DNA of 64,000 bases from Clonostachys chloroleuca (lineage: Eukaryota; Ascomycota; Sordariomycetes; Hypocreales; Bionectriaceae): contig JBANAY010000001.1 in assembly GCA_037952775.1 (NCBI GenBank), positions 2,294,001-2,358,000 of the forward strand, read 5' to 3'. The position numbers and the translations under genes are program-made. The notes beneath the pieces are model-generated. The model saw nothing but the letters and a program-made list of their open reading frames with translations, searched no databases and was not told the origin of the DNA. Positions within the stretch are counted from its first letter, which is position 1. Every line of letters begins with the position of its first letter. Positions 46,071 through 60,589 of this stretch are shown piece after piece.

Positions 46071-47404
46071 ATGGCTCCAGATCCTTCAGATGTTGAAATC
46101 CTAGTCCACGTCACAGCGCCCAGCCGAGTCGTTGACGATGCCACGTACCGCCAGCTTGCCCAGGCATACCTGGATTTTGAACCACAAGCGACTATCCAAA
46201 TTGAAGACACCGGGAGCCACACCAGCAATGCAGATATCGCAGATGACCGCGAGGATGCTGACTCAAATAATACGCCCCCCGCTCTAACTCCAGCCTTTAC
46301 GCCACCAGCTTCTCTGGAATTAAGCTTTCAGAGCGTCCTAGACAACCGCGCATCGCCACAGTTACTGGCTGTGAATCGCGAAGATGGTCACCAAATAGTA
46401 ATACCCTCGTCTCATCCCGAGATCCCAGAGAGTCAGTCCTCTTGGATAGCCCTTCCAAGCCAGATCAACGACTCCTATCCTCTTCCAAATACTTCACGGA
46501 TGTTTGTGTCGCCAACGCGTGCTTTGCAGCGATACTTGGCGCGGTCCTCTACCCAGCCAGAAACATCACCAACTCGATCAAAGGGACCACCACAGGGGTT
46601 AAATACGGACGAGATCCCATCATCCCTACCCTTGTCCGTCTCCGGGAGCTATGTCGTAATACCCTCCTCGGAAGCATATTCATCAGGCCCTCAAGCCATC
46701 ATCCCAGTCACTCCGATAGCATCCAGGCCAGATAAGAGAGAATCCGTGTCCAATGACGATCATGGGGAGGGCGCCGCTGAAAGCTTGGATATTACACACA
46801 TCTCAAGCAGCGACATCAGTCTTGCACCCACTGCTTCCTTCACCAGGGCAGAATCCGCGCCGCCACAATCTAAAAGACTCAAGACGCTTGTTCAGGGGAA
46901 ACCCCTTGCTCGCAGCTCTAGCGACACCGGGGTCCGGCAACCGGTAGGCCTCTACCCTAGCCCTCTGGCGCTGGAGATTTGGTCACCCTCACCACCTGTC
47001 AGCGTAGACGATCTGGAACTCCCCATCGCGGTCCCGGAGAGGCTGGCGAAGCTTGCTGCTGATTTATCTTCGCGGTACCGGCCGGAGGCTGATCGGGACA
47101 TCACCCCCTTGAGCGAGGCTACTGGCTTGTGGGCTGTAGCTCTTGGTCTCGAGATGTCCGCCTTGATCTTTGGAACTTCCTCATCCCTTATATTGAGGGC
47201 GGTCTCGCAGGGTGGGGAGTGTGGTGTCGCCGAGACGCCGCTCTCGATGAGGTTCGCCTCTACTGCTGGGGATCGCTTGTGAAGCACGCATATCTGCTTC
47301 TGTATCTTGCAAGCGGTAGGCACCTCAAGTATACAGGCGCCGTGTGGAAAGATGCCGAGGCGAAACCGGTACTAAGGGTGCTTCCTTACTTGAAACAAAG
47401 CTGA
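46071..47404 (+). CDS. Conserved fungal protein of unknown function, about 444 aa (one-base frame break)
   Basis: Single exon. The N-terminal block DVEILVHVTAPSRVVDDATY and QLAQAYLDFEPQ looks conserved; the middle ~250 residues are Ser/Pro-rich and probably disordered. The first frame runs on to 47282 but loses protein character after RDITPL. Another frame gives a very protein-like Trp-rich C-terminus, ERGYWLVGCSSWSRDVRLDL, WNFLIPYIEGGLAGWGVWCR and YCWGSLVKHAYLLLYLASGR, ending at 47404. One extra C in the C5 run at 47104-47108 joins the two, and total length is one short of a multiple of three. I do not recognise a catalytic domain, signal peptide or membrane span. I regard the long C-terminal version as the real protein. 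Confidence 0.75.
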
Positions 47405-48026
47405 AGTATCTGTCAGCTCCGTAATTAGTCGTTACGGTGGAACATACCACGACTTTTATAGCACCATCAGTATATACAGCATTGTACTTATTACGAGATA
47501 TGGGAATGATTGGGGCTGGATGGGTTACAAGAAGCGAAACCTGGCGTATGTGGAAATGGGCATTTTGCTTGATCAAGGCACTATCACAAAAACATGGATG
47601 TGTACTACGAAGGATCATAACTCAGGTCATACTACGGAGTAGTTAGGTCTTCATACTATTTAGGTCTGTTCATTTTAGAGGGTCTGTTGAAATCGAGGGC
47701 GGGGTGAAATTTCGAACTGAATTAAAAAAAAATCATGATCTACCTAGAATTGCGATATAATACAGAACCCATCCCCATTCCCCTCCAGCCATGACACAGA
47801 AAAGAAACCATTCATTAATCTTCGAGGCAGGTCATCGTCCAAAACGAATGAATCAAAGAAGAGAAAGCCAACCGAAAGAACCCCTTTCTCCAAACCTTGA
47901 ATATTGAATTATACATGAGTCAAGATGTACAATTCATCGCCACTATGTGTAGTAGTGAGTATCTATACATGCGCAGTTTGCCATGAGGTGTGTGGGCAAG
48001 TAGCGATATCACATCACAGTCAATAT
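47405..48026. other. Intergenic between convergent genes
   Basis: 622 bp, AT-rich, between the 3' ends of the 46071 gene and the HMG-box gene. No supported feature other than UTRs. Confidence 0.5.
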
Positions 48027-49106
48027 TTATTTGGCGGAAGCAGATTTCCTCAACTCGTCGATCCTGTCTTGGAAACCCGCGTTCTCCTCTTGGAATCGCT
48101 TCATCTCCTCTTGATACTCCTTCACGTAGGGAGCCTTCTCCTCGTCGCTCATGGCCTTCCAGCGCGCAGAGGCACCTTCGAAGCGATTTCTTGACTCGAC
48201 CTTGGGGGCTTCCGGATCGAGAGAATTGAAATAAGACACGAAGAACCTGACAAAGGCACTCGTAGGTCGCTTGGGCTTTCTCTCGTCATGGAGCCTGGGG
48301 CTCTTCTTGTTGTACTTGCGTTGCAGAAAGAGACGGGCCTGGTTCGCAAGGTAAATCTCCTCGATCGAGTGGGACTCGATCCATTCCTTGCGCTGCTTCT
48401 TCCTCTGCACTGCCTCAACTTCGGCCTGGGACTTGTATCGCTAATGGTTCGAAAAGAATAAGTCAGCAATTGAGGACCACCACAAGGTTCATGAACATAT
48501 CGCAATGGCACTCCCTTCCCCACCTCTCCTCCCCAGAGACAACAATGCGGTCGTGCTAGAGCCAGAATAAGAACGTACCTCCTTATCATAATCAGAGAGC
48601 GCATTCCACTTGTCGCGCAGGACGTGCATCTTGTCCGTTATGGTGGCGCCATCATCGAACTTTTGGCCAGTGAACTGCTCGCCAACATAGACCGCCCAGC
48701 CGCTGCCATTACCGGCAGCTGGCTCCTGGTTCCACAGCGCTTGCTTCTTCCACTTCTTAATGTCCGCCTTCTCAGCCTCCTCGGGGGTGAGCTCCTTCTT
48801 CTTCCTGCCGACCTTCTTCTTGGCGGCCGGCTTCTTAGCGGCCGGCTTCTTGGCGGCCTTCTTCTTGGGCTTTTCCGGAGCAGCCTTTTTGGCGGTCTTG
48901 GTGGTCGCCTTCTTGGTGGTGGTGGTCTTCTTAGCTGTTGTGGAACGGCGGGTTGCGGCTAGGAGAGGCGATCGGTAGACGGAGAAGCTGCGCACAGCGA
49001 TTGGGCGAATGGCAAGGGCCGAAAATCTGGTGGTCAGATTGCTGGACCCGGTCAGGTACGAGGTCGCTGCGCGGCGGGCGACCACCTTTGCCGTGAGAGT
49101 AAGCAT
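48027..49106 (-). CDS. Mitochondrial HMG-box DNA-binding protein
   Basis: Exons 48579-49106 and 48027-48440 give 313 aa. The N-terminus MLTLTAKVVARRAATSYLTG is Arg/Ser/Ala-rich without acids, a typical mitochondrial targeting peptide. It is followed by a Lys/Ala/Pro-rich histone H1-like stretch (KKAAKKPAAKKPAAKKKVGR) and two HMG-like modules. The first is weak (WAVYVGEQFTGQKF ... LRDKWNALSDYDKE). The second is clear (RPTSAFVRFFVSYFNSLDPE ... RWKAMSDEEKAPYVKEYQEE). This resembles the mtHMG/Abf2-like nucleoid proteins of filamentous fungi that package and maintain mtDNA. The open frame extends upstream of 49106 to a further ATG at 49427, but that extension lacks protein character and would bury the targeting peptide. 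Divergent from PRE4. Confidence 0.88.
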
Positions 49107-49755
49107 CGCCGCGGCGGGATGAAAGGGAAGGACGTTCGTTCCCTTGATGTCTAGCGAGAGGGCTATTTGTGCTTTGCAATCGGCAATTGGACCGTAGGCT
49201 TTCAGCGACAAGTCTGTTATCTCCAAGGGAAGAAGGGCGATCTGCGCAATGGGGAGGAGGTGGGAGAACTTTGATGCATGTCCGCGTGCGTCAACAGGGA
49301 TGATCGAGCTTGCCTTGTAGCAGCATGAATTAAAGTACATAGTACTTAGCGTTTGCACCGTTATGCCACCACTTCCGGCGTATCCTGAACCATCTCGAGC
49401 TTCGAAGCTCCGGCCTGGGCCAATCACTGGGTGATGTCAGCTTATGTAACGAGTTCACGTCACCCACCACCACTTGCCTTGACACAGCAGCTCTGGCAGG
49501 CTACCACAGGCACGCGGCAGTGCGGTACAGTGGGTAGCCTTTCGAGCTGGAGCAGCTTCCCCATCGCCGCCAGCTTCAACCTCGCACCAAGTCATCAGAT
49601 CGATACCGCCTAACCCATCAACCTCCCCCGGTCTGCGGCATCATAGAGAGGTTTTGTTATCTCCATTGATTCACAGATCTAGCATTCCCACCTCGGAGTC
49701 TGATTCCCCCGCTTGAGCTCCGCTACCCAACACTACATCCAAACCACCACACATC
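49107..49755. other. Shared divergent promoter of the HMG gene and PRE4
   Basis: 649 bp between two divergent start codons. I see no conserved PACE (GGTGGCAAA) box. Nothing else supportable. Confidence 0.5.
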
Positions 49756-50696
49756 ATGGACCACCGCCCGATGGCCTGGGGTCGTGTGAGTTGCCTCCTC
49801 CAGAACCATCAATCTATATGGGCTCATAATACTGATGTGTTTGGAATGTACACAGCCCAGAGACGATGTTTACGGCCCCTACGATGCGTCTTATGTCCGG
49901 CCCAATGACCCTACCCAGCACACCCAGCAGCCCATCGTCACTGGAACGTCCGTACTAGCTATCAAGTTCAAGGAGGGCGTCGTCATTGCTGCCGATAACT
50001 TGGGTACGTTGCTCCTCTGATGCTACATTTACCGATGCCCTTCTTTTCATCACTCCAGAGCAGCTAACCCGATTGCCCCTCCAAACAGCATCCTATGGCT
50101 CCCTCGCCCGCTTCACCGACGTCAAGCGTCTACGCACCTTTGCAGGCACCTCCGTGGTCGGTTTCGGCGGCGACGTCTCCGACATGCAGTACCTCAACCG
50201 CCACCTCACCGACCTCACCCTCAGCGAGAACTACTCCAGCCCGGACGAGCCCCGCCTCTCCGCCGCCAACCTCCACCGCTACCTCTCCAAGCTCATGTAC
50301 AGGCGCCGGTCCAAGTTCGATCCTCTCTGGAACCACATCCTCGTCGCCGGCCTCGACGACGAGGGTAAGCCCTTCCTCGCCGCCACCGACCTCCTCGGCA
50401 CGACCTACAGCGCCCCCAGTCTGGCCACAGGCTACGGCTCCATGCTCGCCCAGCCCATCATGCGCCGCCACGCCCCCGACGAGGAGTCGGCCGCCGAGCT
50501 GTCCCAGGAGACCGCGATCGAGGTCATCCAAGAGTGCATGAAGGTCCTCTTCTACCGTGACGCCAGGAGCATGGACCGCTACTCCATCGCCGTCATCACC
50601 AAGGACGGCGTCGACCTGAAGGAGGACGAGAAGCTGGAGGGCCAGAGCTGGGCTTTTGCTGATAGAATTAAGGGATACGGAACCCAGACGGTTTAG
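49756..50696 (+). CDS. pre4: 20S proteasome subunit beta-7 (PRE4 / PSMB4 type)
   Basis: Non-catalytic beta subunit of the 20S core. Exons 49756-49785, 49856-50003 and 50089-50696 join in frame to 261 aa. Exon 1 encodes only MDHRPMAWGR. The core begins QPIVTGTSVLAIKFKEGVVI and continues AADNLASYGSLARFTDVKRL, the PSMB4 signature, in which the usual processing-site Thr context is part of a short propeptide and the subunit lacks peptidase activity. Further markers are TSVVGFGGDVSDMQYL, HILVAGLDDEGKPFLAATDL, and SIAVITKDGVDL near the C-terminus. All splice sites are canonical and the frame is intact. Divergent from the HMG gene and 6.4 kb from RPT4. Confidence 0.94.
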
Positions 50697-51335
50697 ATAA
50701 ATGGAAATTCGATAATGGCACTTGAATTTTTTTTCTAATCCTAAAAACGCTATCACTGGTTATGGGGGAGCTTGAGTCCGATGTACTATGAACCCACTGT
50801 ACAGCGAGATATGATTGTTGAAATGGGTCAGTCCTCTCAAACTCGGATAGCGGGACAGTCATGGCGAGAACCCTCCAACCCCCAAAAGAGATAGACAGAA
50901 CTGTGTCCATTATCCAAGAGTGATCGGAATGGTCCAAGTATCAGAACTACTACATGGGTGGGTGGTTCACACACTCTAGAGATGGCTCACCAGAAAGTTT
51001 AGTCCTTTTCGTTCGTTGGTGTCATATGTCGTCTTCACATTCGTAGACCTAAATCTAGAGACTATCTTGGCCAAAATAGCTATGGACGTATTTCCTTGCT
51101 TTCAAATACCAACCAAAAACTCGAGATTACACCCAAGATACCCGCCAAGTGTCAACAGATTTCGTAAAAGCCAAATTCCGCATTTCGTATTATTACCAGT
51201 TTTAAGATTGCACCATTCATCATTTGCCTCTTATGGGCGGAGAAAACACACGTATAGTCTAACACTTCCCTTTCCTTTTTTCTAATAAGACAAAAAAGGC
51301 TCGGCCTAAACCTTCCTGTCGTCCTGACCAGCAGC
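50697..51335. other. Intergenic between convergent PRE4 and GFA1
   Basis: 639 bp between two 3' ends; UTR sequence and no supported gene. Confidence 0.5.
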
Positions 51336-53860
<2,525 letters not shown>

Positions 53861-56800
53861 GTTGTATAGCTGTCAGACAGAACCAAAAAGCGTACAACGA
53901 GCGAGGAAATGAGGAGAAACGCTAGAGAAGAAGAATTGGGGGTATCACGGAGGTTCGTTTGAGGAGATGGAGAGAAACAGGGTGCTTGGTCGAAGGGGGA
54001 GGGATGAAATAGATAATGAAAGGGGAGAGGAGGGGAAGGAGGTCAGAAGTTTGATGGATGGCCAGAAGGCGCCGTTATGTACAGTTGAGGTACGGAGTAA
54101 CGTGTACTTAATCAACAATACGTAGGTACCTTCTGGAAAGTCCTGGGCTAGTGGACCGTGGACGGCCATCAGACTTGAGGCTTGCTTTTGGGCTCAGCTC
54201 AGCTTTACCTATGTGGAGGTCAGCATAGTCCCCGGCCTGGGCTGGGCTGGATGGGACTGGCTACTTCCAGGCTCCTGGTTGCTATCGGCTGCAGCTTCGC
54301 TCAGGCCCAATGGCGACGGCGGGAAAAGCTCTGCTGTGGTAAGGTACATGTTTGCTAGCGGCGGCTGGTGACTGGCCCACGCAACGTGCTGCCCTCGTAC
54401 TGTACCGCGAGACCTGAGAGCTAGTCAATGGGCGGTATGGATGGTGTGGTGGGGGCAGAGCTGCCCGCTTCTGTGATGTGGTGGCAAGGGGACTGATTGT
54501 GTCAATTGCATACGAGGAGGGGAAGGGGTTGGAGGGGCGGTCGGGGAGGACGAGAGGGGCGCAGCCAACTGGTTCCCCGTTAGCGGGTTCAGGTACCAAA
54601 ATTACCACCAATACCCACTGCAGCCAGCATGACAAGGCTGATCGGATGGTGATGGATGCATTGCTTGAGATGTGCTGAGATTCAGCAGCAGCGCCCCTTT
54701 TCGCCCAGGCCGCGGGCTGCTGACCAGCAAGATAGCCATCTGCCAGCCTCGGGAGGCGCCGGCCTGTGTCTGACTGCGTCGTCGAGATGCTATCCCGCTC
54801 AGTGCTCATCCGTGCTGGCGGCACCTGCTGCGGGACGACGTCAACATGAAAACACGCCGTAGGACCTAAAACATCCACCACCGACATGAAACCGCATCGG
54901 CAGCCTTTGGCCAGGGGTGGCTGCGGCATGCACGCACATTGGCTACCTGCCCGCGTACAATGCAGTGCAGTGCTCTCACAACCAGCGGCAGGTATAAAAT
55001 ACATAGCACCACGCATGGACGATATTCACTCCCGCTGTTAAAGGTTGCATTTGCAGGACAAGCGGTGCAGCACCTCTGCCACTAACTCCCGTTGCTGGTA
55101 ACCTGCACTGGGCGCAAGGGGCTGATTGGCGGCAAGCAGGTAGTAAGCTTTCAGGAGGTCCACCCAAGCTCCAGTTCTCTACCATCACCAACGAGGTAAT
55201 TACCTTGGATGCAAACGGAGTACATATGAAAGCCAGGCCCGCTCACAGTCCAGACAATAAATGCCAGCCCAGCGCTCAAGCCGAGTTGATGAGAGCCAGC
55301 CGTCCCCAACACATACCCATGCCACAGGCCGAAGTGAATCATGCACTGTGGGCAGCCCACTCACTTCGTCTGACATTGCCTCGGAACTATTCACGTACTA
55401 GCCAAGCTGCATTATCCTCCAAAATCTCAGATTAGGCCCAGCACTTGTGAGAACAAAGGGCCCACCTAGTTCGAGCTGACCAACCACATGCCATGAGGGC
55501 TACCAGTTGCGGCTAATAGCAGGGGCTCTCTGTTCCCTCAAAACCCAGTTCAAGGACTCAGATTTCCGAGCTGCTGATGTGATGTACGTACGAGCCAGGA
55601 AAGAGCCCCAGCCAACAAGATGATCTGATCTCCTGGTGGACACAACTCCGGTAGGGGAGGGTGATCATCGATTGGGTGTTGCGCGAGTAAGTTAAGTTTT
55701 GATCCTAACCCCGAACGCACCAGCTCTCCGCAACTCAGTTTCATGATTTCATCCTCTGGTCGCTGCAGTGATACGAGGCACCTCATTCTTCTCCCACAGG
55801 ATGGATGAACAGGTGGATTGCCAAAACAAGAGAAAGGGGCAAAAGCAGGAAACCAGCTCGGTCAAAACAAACACCCTGCTCCAGATAAAAACTCAGGTAC
55901 AATGAAGTCATCTCGCTCGTATTCCATCTAGCCCCGGCACTTGGCATGCCTTGCGTCTGGCCCGTGCAACACAACAAGGCATGGTACCTACGTCGATGTA
56001 CACAATAGCGGGCAGATAGCGGTAGATTACCGAGCAAATCCAGGCGCGCTACGACCTCATGGCCAACGGAGCTGTTTTCAGCGTCCGGCCTCCAGCGATG
56101 CCAAGATGAGCCGCTAGATCTCACAGCCTCAACTGGGCTCCAAGAATAGCAGGCGCTTTTACCACTTGCCACAGTCCACATCGGCTACTACCGGACTGCG
56201 CCTCAACATTCCATCATCTGCATTTGAGGTCATCAACTATTACACTACTCCCTGTGGTATGCTCCCAGCGATGTCAAGCATAGCAGAAAGAAAAAATTCG
56301 AGAGGAAATGGGCATGGTCTCGGCCTTTGCTATGGCCTCTCAGCGCTATCCCACTATCACTTTTCCCTCCCCATGGTGGTCAGACTGCTATCCCTAAGTA
56401 GAAATAATATATACACATCACATTCACAGAGGAGGAAAAAGATGGAACTTCGGTATTCGTAGCTTAAGGGACCTCTCTGTCAAACCGGAACTCTCCCACC
56501 CGATTGGCATACATCTGCTATACGCCCAGATGCATACCCACCACCCTCAAGGCTTGAGAACCACTTCCAAAGACAAGCAAACAAGATCTGAACACCCCCT
56601 GTCACAGCCTTAAGCGCATGCTACGCGATGATGTTATCGCACTAGTTGCAAACCCCTTTCCAGGGATCCAAGCTCAAGCCGCCGCCGCCTTCGTAAAGCT
56701 TGCTGTGTAATTTATTCATCAATACCATGCCTTTCCTAATGCATCCCATAGGGTGAGAAAGATCCATTTCCCACGCCCTTGATACGACACCCTTTGCCCA

Positions 56801-57111
56801 GGCCGATGTCAACTCAGAATACCTTCCGAGCTTGCTATTCTCGGTTAGAAGATCATCGTCCTTTTCCCGCCATAACTGAATTCTTCATGGCGTTTTGATC
56901 GCTTGAACTCAAGCTCCCTTGTAAACCCCACCACTACGGTAACCAAGGCAACGGAACAGAAACCTTTTAGGCCAAGACACAATTATCTATATTCGTAGTT
57001 CTTATGATGCTGAGCCGTCTTGCCGTGTTCTATGAGTACAGGCCAACCAAATGTAGCTTAGTTGCTCCATGCGCCTATCTTAACTTTCATTCAGAGCCGC
57101 CGTCAACTACA
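53861..57111. other. Long intergenic spacer upstream of GFA1
   Basis: 3.25 kb. The first few hundred bases are the GFA1 leader and promoter. A 244-codon minus-strand frame (54282-55016) has Ala/Pro/Ser-rich composition, no domain and no resemblance to a family, so I do not call it. The part near 57.1 kb is the RPT4 3' UTR. Confidence 0.45.
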
Positions 57112-58495
57112 TCACAGCTTCTGGTATTCCAGCTTGCCCTCAAGCTTCTTGGCCTCCGCAACCTTGCGGACAGCGCTGTTGAAATCGTCCTGGCTGATCG
57201 ACTCTCGCTCATCCTTGATGGCTAACAACCCACTATTTTCACCTCGTTAGTGATATGTCAAAAAGGTAGTTGAGTGATGTCAGCAGAGAGTAGATATGAA
57301 CTTACGCTTCGGTCACCACATTTCTCAGATCGGCACCATTCAAGCCATCGCTCATCTTTACCACACTCTCGAAATCGAGCTCTCCGTCAACTACAACGCT
57401 AGCAGCGTGGATCTTGAGAATTTCTAGACGCCCGACCTCGTTGGGCAGGGGAATCTCGAGCTTGCGGTCCAGACGACCGGCACGCAGGAGAGCAGGATCA
57501 AGGGTATCTGGTCGATTCGTAGCCATGATGATCTTCGTCTTTCCGAGATAGTCAAAACCATCCAACTGGTTAAGCAGCTCCATCAATGTGCGCTGGATTT
57601 CTCGGTCTGCACTAGTACCCTCAGAGAATCGTCGCCCACCAATAGCATCAATCTCGTCCATAAAAATGATACAAGGCTCGTGTTCCTTGGCGTATCCGAA
57701 CATTTCACGGATCAGTCGAGCCGACTCTCCGATGTACTTGTCCACGATGGCGGAAGAAACGACTATTTCGCGTATTAGCAGTGACCTCTCGAGGATGACT
57801 AAGTGTAGTTCTTACCCTTCAGGAAGTTGGTCTCCAAGCTACTAGCTACAGCCCTTGCGAGAAGGGTCTTTCCTGTGCCTGGGGGTCCGTAGAGCAACAC
57901 ACCCTTGGGGGGCTTGATGCCTACTCTGTGGAACAATTCAGGGTTCTTCAGCGGTAGCTCGATAACCTCACGGAGTTCTCGGATCTGGTCGTTCAAACCA
58001 CCGATACCGGCAAAGCTGACTTGTCCCGGGTCCTCAAGGGACATGTTGTAGACCAGAGGATCAACCTCGCGAGGCAGCATTCGCATAATTGTGAGGGTCG
58101 TCATATCGAGCGCCACACGTGTGCCCTGCTTCAACTTGACCTTGTCCACCTTTGATCTGCATCCGACGACGTATCGGGGGCCGGACGACGCTTTAACGAT
58201 GACTAGATTTGGCATTGTCAGTACCGATTCACATGTCGTTCCTCGTCGGGAGCCTTCTCTCCCAACCAGGGTAGGGACCCATACACCTCTCATCGTCGAG
58301 TTGCTTCAACACCTCTCCTATGATCTGACCTACGCTCTGCAGCGCTTTGATGTTGTCCTCGGTCTTGTCGAACTCTTTTTGGAGGTCCTTGATCTCTAGT
58401 CGTAAGCTCTTCAGCTTTGATTCCCACTCGCGGGACTCGATGAGCTTGGCCCGGTATGAGTTGAGGGCGGCTTGGCGCTCTTCCTCGGGAGTCAT
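57112..58495 (-). CDS. rpt4: 26S proteasome regulatory ATPase RPT4 (PSMC6)
   Basis: AAA+ ATPase of the 19S base that unfolds substrates. Exons 58287-58495, 57816-58202, 57306-57762 and 57112-57232, about 391 aa. An N-terminal coiled coil ([20 protein letters not shown]) is followed by the OB region ([20 protein letters not shown]), Walker [21 protein letters not shown], Walker [21 protein letters not shown], sensor 1 [20 protein letters not shown], and the C-terminal [15 protein letters not shown]. The first junction is not clean. The donor after QLDDER leaves two bases, while the only good acceptor (CTAG at 58203) gives the IVKASSG frame needing one base, so the exons are one base too long or two too short. 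A two-base loss at the acceptor would restore [11 protein letters not shown]. The other three exons fit exactly. Confidence 0.9.
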
Positions 58496-59491
58496 TGTGT
58501 CGACTTCGATGGGATGCTACGCTGCCGGATTATGTGCCTACTCGGTGCGTTCTGGCGGGAAGTCGTCGATAGTCGCTGGAGGTCTTGGTTGGGATGGTGT
58601 TGCTGGAAGATTCGTCGCCGTTCGTCGTCTTGGTGTGGATGTTGTAGAGCTTACCTCATGCGCTGTAGCCTTGGGCGAGCTACCTTGCATGGGTCCGGTT
58701 GAAAGTCGGAAGTGGAGAAGACCAAACCGCCCTGATCATCAAAGAGCACATGCTTGCAACTCCTAAGTTGTACATATGACCTAAAACATCTGAGCCTCCG
58801 AGGATATTCGCTGGATATTTCGAAGGCTCCTTTTTTTTTCAGTCCTTTCTTGGTTCCCTTTTTCCCTTTTTTAATTGCTCACTCTTCTCCCGACACGAGA
58901 ATTTCCACTGAGCAACATGCGTTCGTTGTACTTCTACTGCTACCCTAAACCGCATCACACAAGCTATCCCCGATAACAGCAGCAGGTATTATTGCACATC
59001 GTATATGTAATAAATATCCTAAATATTTCCTTTATGGTGAATTGTTGCTTGAATGTTGTGGCTTGCAATGTTGATTGTTTGTTTATTCATCTATCTCTCG
59101 AATCTCCCCATATATGCCATGAAAAGAGAGGCAGGCGCAGCAGATATCTTGGAGGGAAATTTACAGAAATTATTCACATATTTAGATTAAATACCAAATT
59201 CCGGTAACTACATGTATCCTCAGAGCCCGAGTCATGTAGATAACCAGGCAGCGAATTTAGTACCAACCCCCAAGTATCCTTCCAAGTGATGCCTTCGCAT
59301 GTGAGCCACCTGCCGAACTGCCACTATCTATTTATAATAGTTAAAGGTAGCGTTCGGAGGGAGAGCGCTATAGAGAGCTGCGTGGGTATTCGTATCTAGT
59401 AGACATGATCATAAGTTTTGATGCGCGGTATAGGCATCAATGCTGGCCGCCATATGCTTTTGGTTTCTCCCCGGACATACGCCGAATCGTT
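58496..59491. other. Intergenic between RPT4 and the PYM gene
   Basis: 996 bp. The RPT4 promoter is at the left, then an AT-rich stretch and the 3' UTR of the minus-strand PYM gene. No supported gene. Confidence 0.5.
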
Positions 59492-60121
59492 TCACTGCTT
59501 TTTGTCGTCGCTGTTACCGGCCGAGCCCCCATCGCCCTTTTGCCGTGGCTCCCCATCTGCATCGAAGCCAAGAGCCTCAAGCTCGCGCACCAGCTCGTTG
59601 ATTTTGATAACCTTTGCGATCTGCTCAGGGAGCAAAGACTCCCCTCCCTCCTTCTTGCTTTGTAGGTCCTTGGCTTGCTTCAGCTTCTTCTTAAGATTTC
59701 TGGCTTTCTTTTCCTTCTCGACCTCGGGGTCGGCCTCGTCAGCCTTCGGTTGAGTTTCAGAGTCCTTGGTTGCGCCCTCTGTTTCGCCTTCACCATCAGC
59801 AGCCTTGGCCTTCCGCCGGGCCTCGCGCCTCTTTGCGTTCTTATTGTTTGAAGAAGAAGCCTGCTGCGCGGGTTGGCTATCCTCCGTACTAGCAGCCCCG
59901 GGGATTCCTACTCGGCGGCCGCGCTCACGGAATGCCTCAGCAGTTCGGTTTTTGTAGACCTCAACATCTTCGGGAGGGCGGTACCCGGGACGGATCTTTA
60001 TGGCTTTGCGGGTACTTCCATCGGCACGTACGGACTCGGGAATGTGACGCTGGCCGCTGTCCCCATCGGTGACGATGCCCGAATTCGAGGGTTGGTCGGG
60101 CTGGGTAGGTTGGGATGGCAT
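59492..60121 (-). CDS. PYM homologue, partner of the Mago-Y14 exon-junction core
   Basis: 209 aa, single exon, start ATG at 60121 (MPSQPTQPDQPSNSGIVTDG). The N-terminal Mago-binding motif is visible at residues 25-62: HIPESVRADGSTRKAIKIRP, then GYRPPEDVEVYKNRTAEAF, matching the PYM/WIBG pattern in which a short peptide binds the Mago-Y14 heterodimer and helps disassemble exon-junction complexes. The middle is Lys/Ala/Glu-rich, likely disordered and coiled coil (KEKKARNLKKKLKQAKDLQS), and the C-terminal helix QIAKVIKINELVRELEALGF resembles the conserved PYM tail. The upstream codon read as a start is TTG, so I prefer 60121. Confidence 0.85.
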   Translation of the reverse strand: MPSQPTQPDQPSNSGIVTDGDSGQRHIPESVRADGSTRKAIKIRPGYRPPEDVEVYKNRTAEAFRERGRRVGIPGAASTEDSQPAQQASSSNNKNAKRREARRKAKAADGEGETEGATKDSETQPKADEADPEVEKEKKARNLKKKLKQAKDLQSKKEGGESLLPEQIAKVIKINELVRELEALGFDADGEPRQKGDGGSAGNSDDKKQ

Positions 60122-60589
60122 TTTGTGTGGGTGCAAAGTCTTGGGATTTTCTGGTCGCGAGAAGGAGCCCTGGTCCCTGTCTAAGATGCTTGAGTTATCG
60201 CCTGCGAGGCCGCAGGGCCGCGAAAAGCGAGTTCTGTTCGGCTAGATATCGACCGATTTCCTTTGGAAGCTTGAAAGGTGTAACGTCATGAACCTGGCCC
60301 TTATGTGGACCCTGCCCTTGCGCAGTTTTCTCACTTAGTATAGGTAGCCTAAAAGTGTAATATCCCATCTTTTAAGCCTTGATTAATTCTTATGTGAAGA
60401 ACCCGCTTTTTTCCATGAACAGGTAAATATCCTATTCTCTCTATCTTCATGTTATAGAATAATCTTTAATAATAAATAGTTGACGATTAAGTTAAATTAT
60501 AGATACACCTCAAGTTAATATACTGGGAATATCTTCAAAAAGGTCAAAACTCTTAGAAATTGGATATTCTAGCATTTAGCATATATTAA
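60122..60589. other. AT-rich boundary between housekeeping block and decayed genes
   Basis: 468 bp; from about 60.36 kb the DNA is strongly AT-rich (for example the TAATAATAAATAG stretch near 60470). It marks the change from compact intact genes to the decayed genes at the right end. Confidence 0.55.

Noticed and set aside
49107..49427. N-terminal extension of the HMG-box protein from an upstream ATG
   Set aside because: It would bury the mitochondrial targeting peptide that begins at 49106 and has no conserved character.
54282..55016. 244-codon minus-strand open frame upstream of GFA1
   Set aside because: Ala/Pro/Ser-rich random-looking composition, no domain or conserved block, and other frames nearby are also open by chance.
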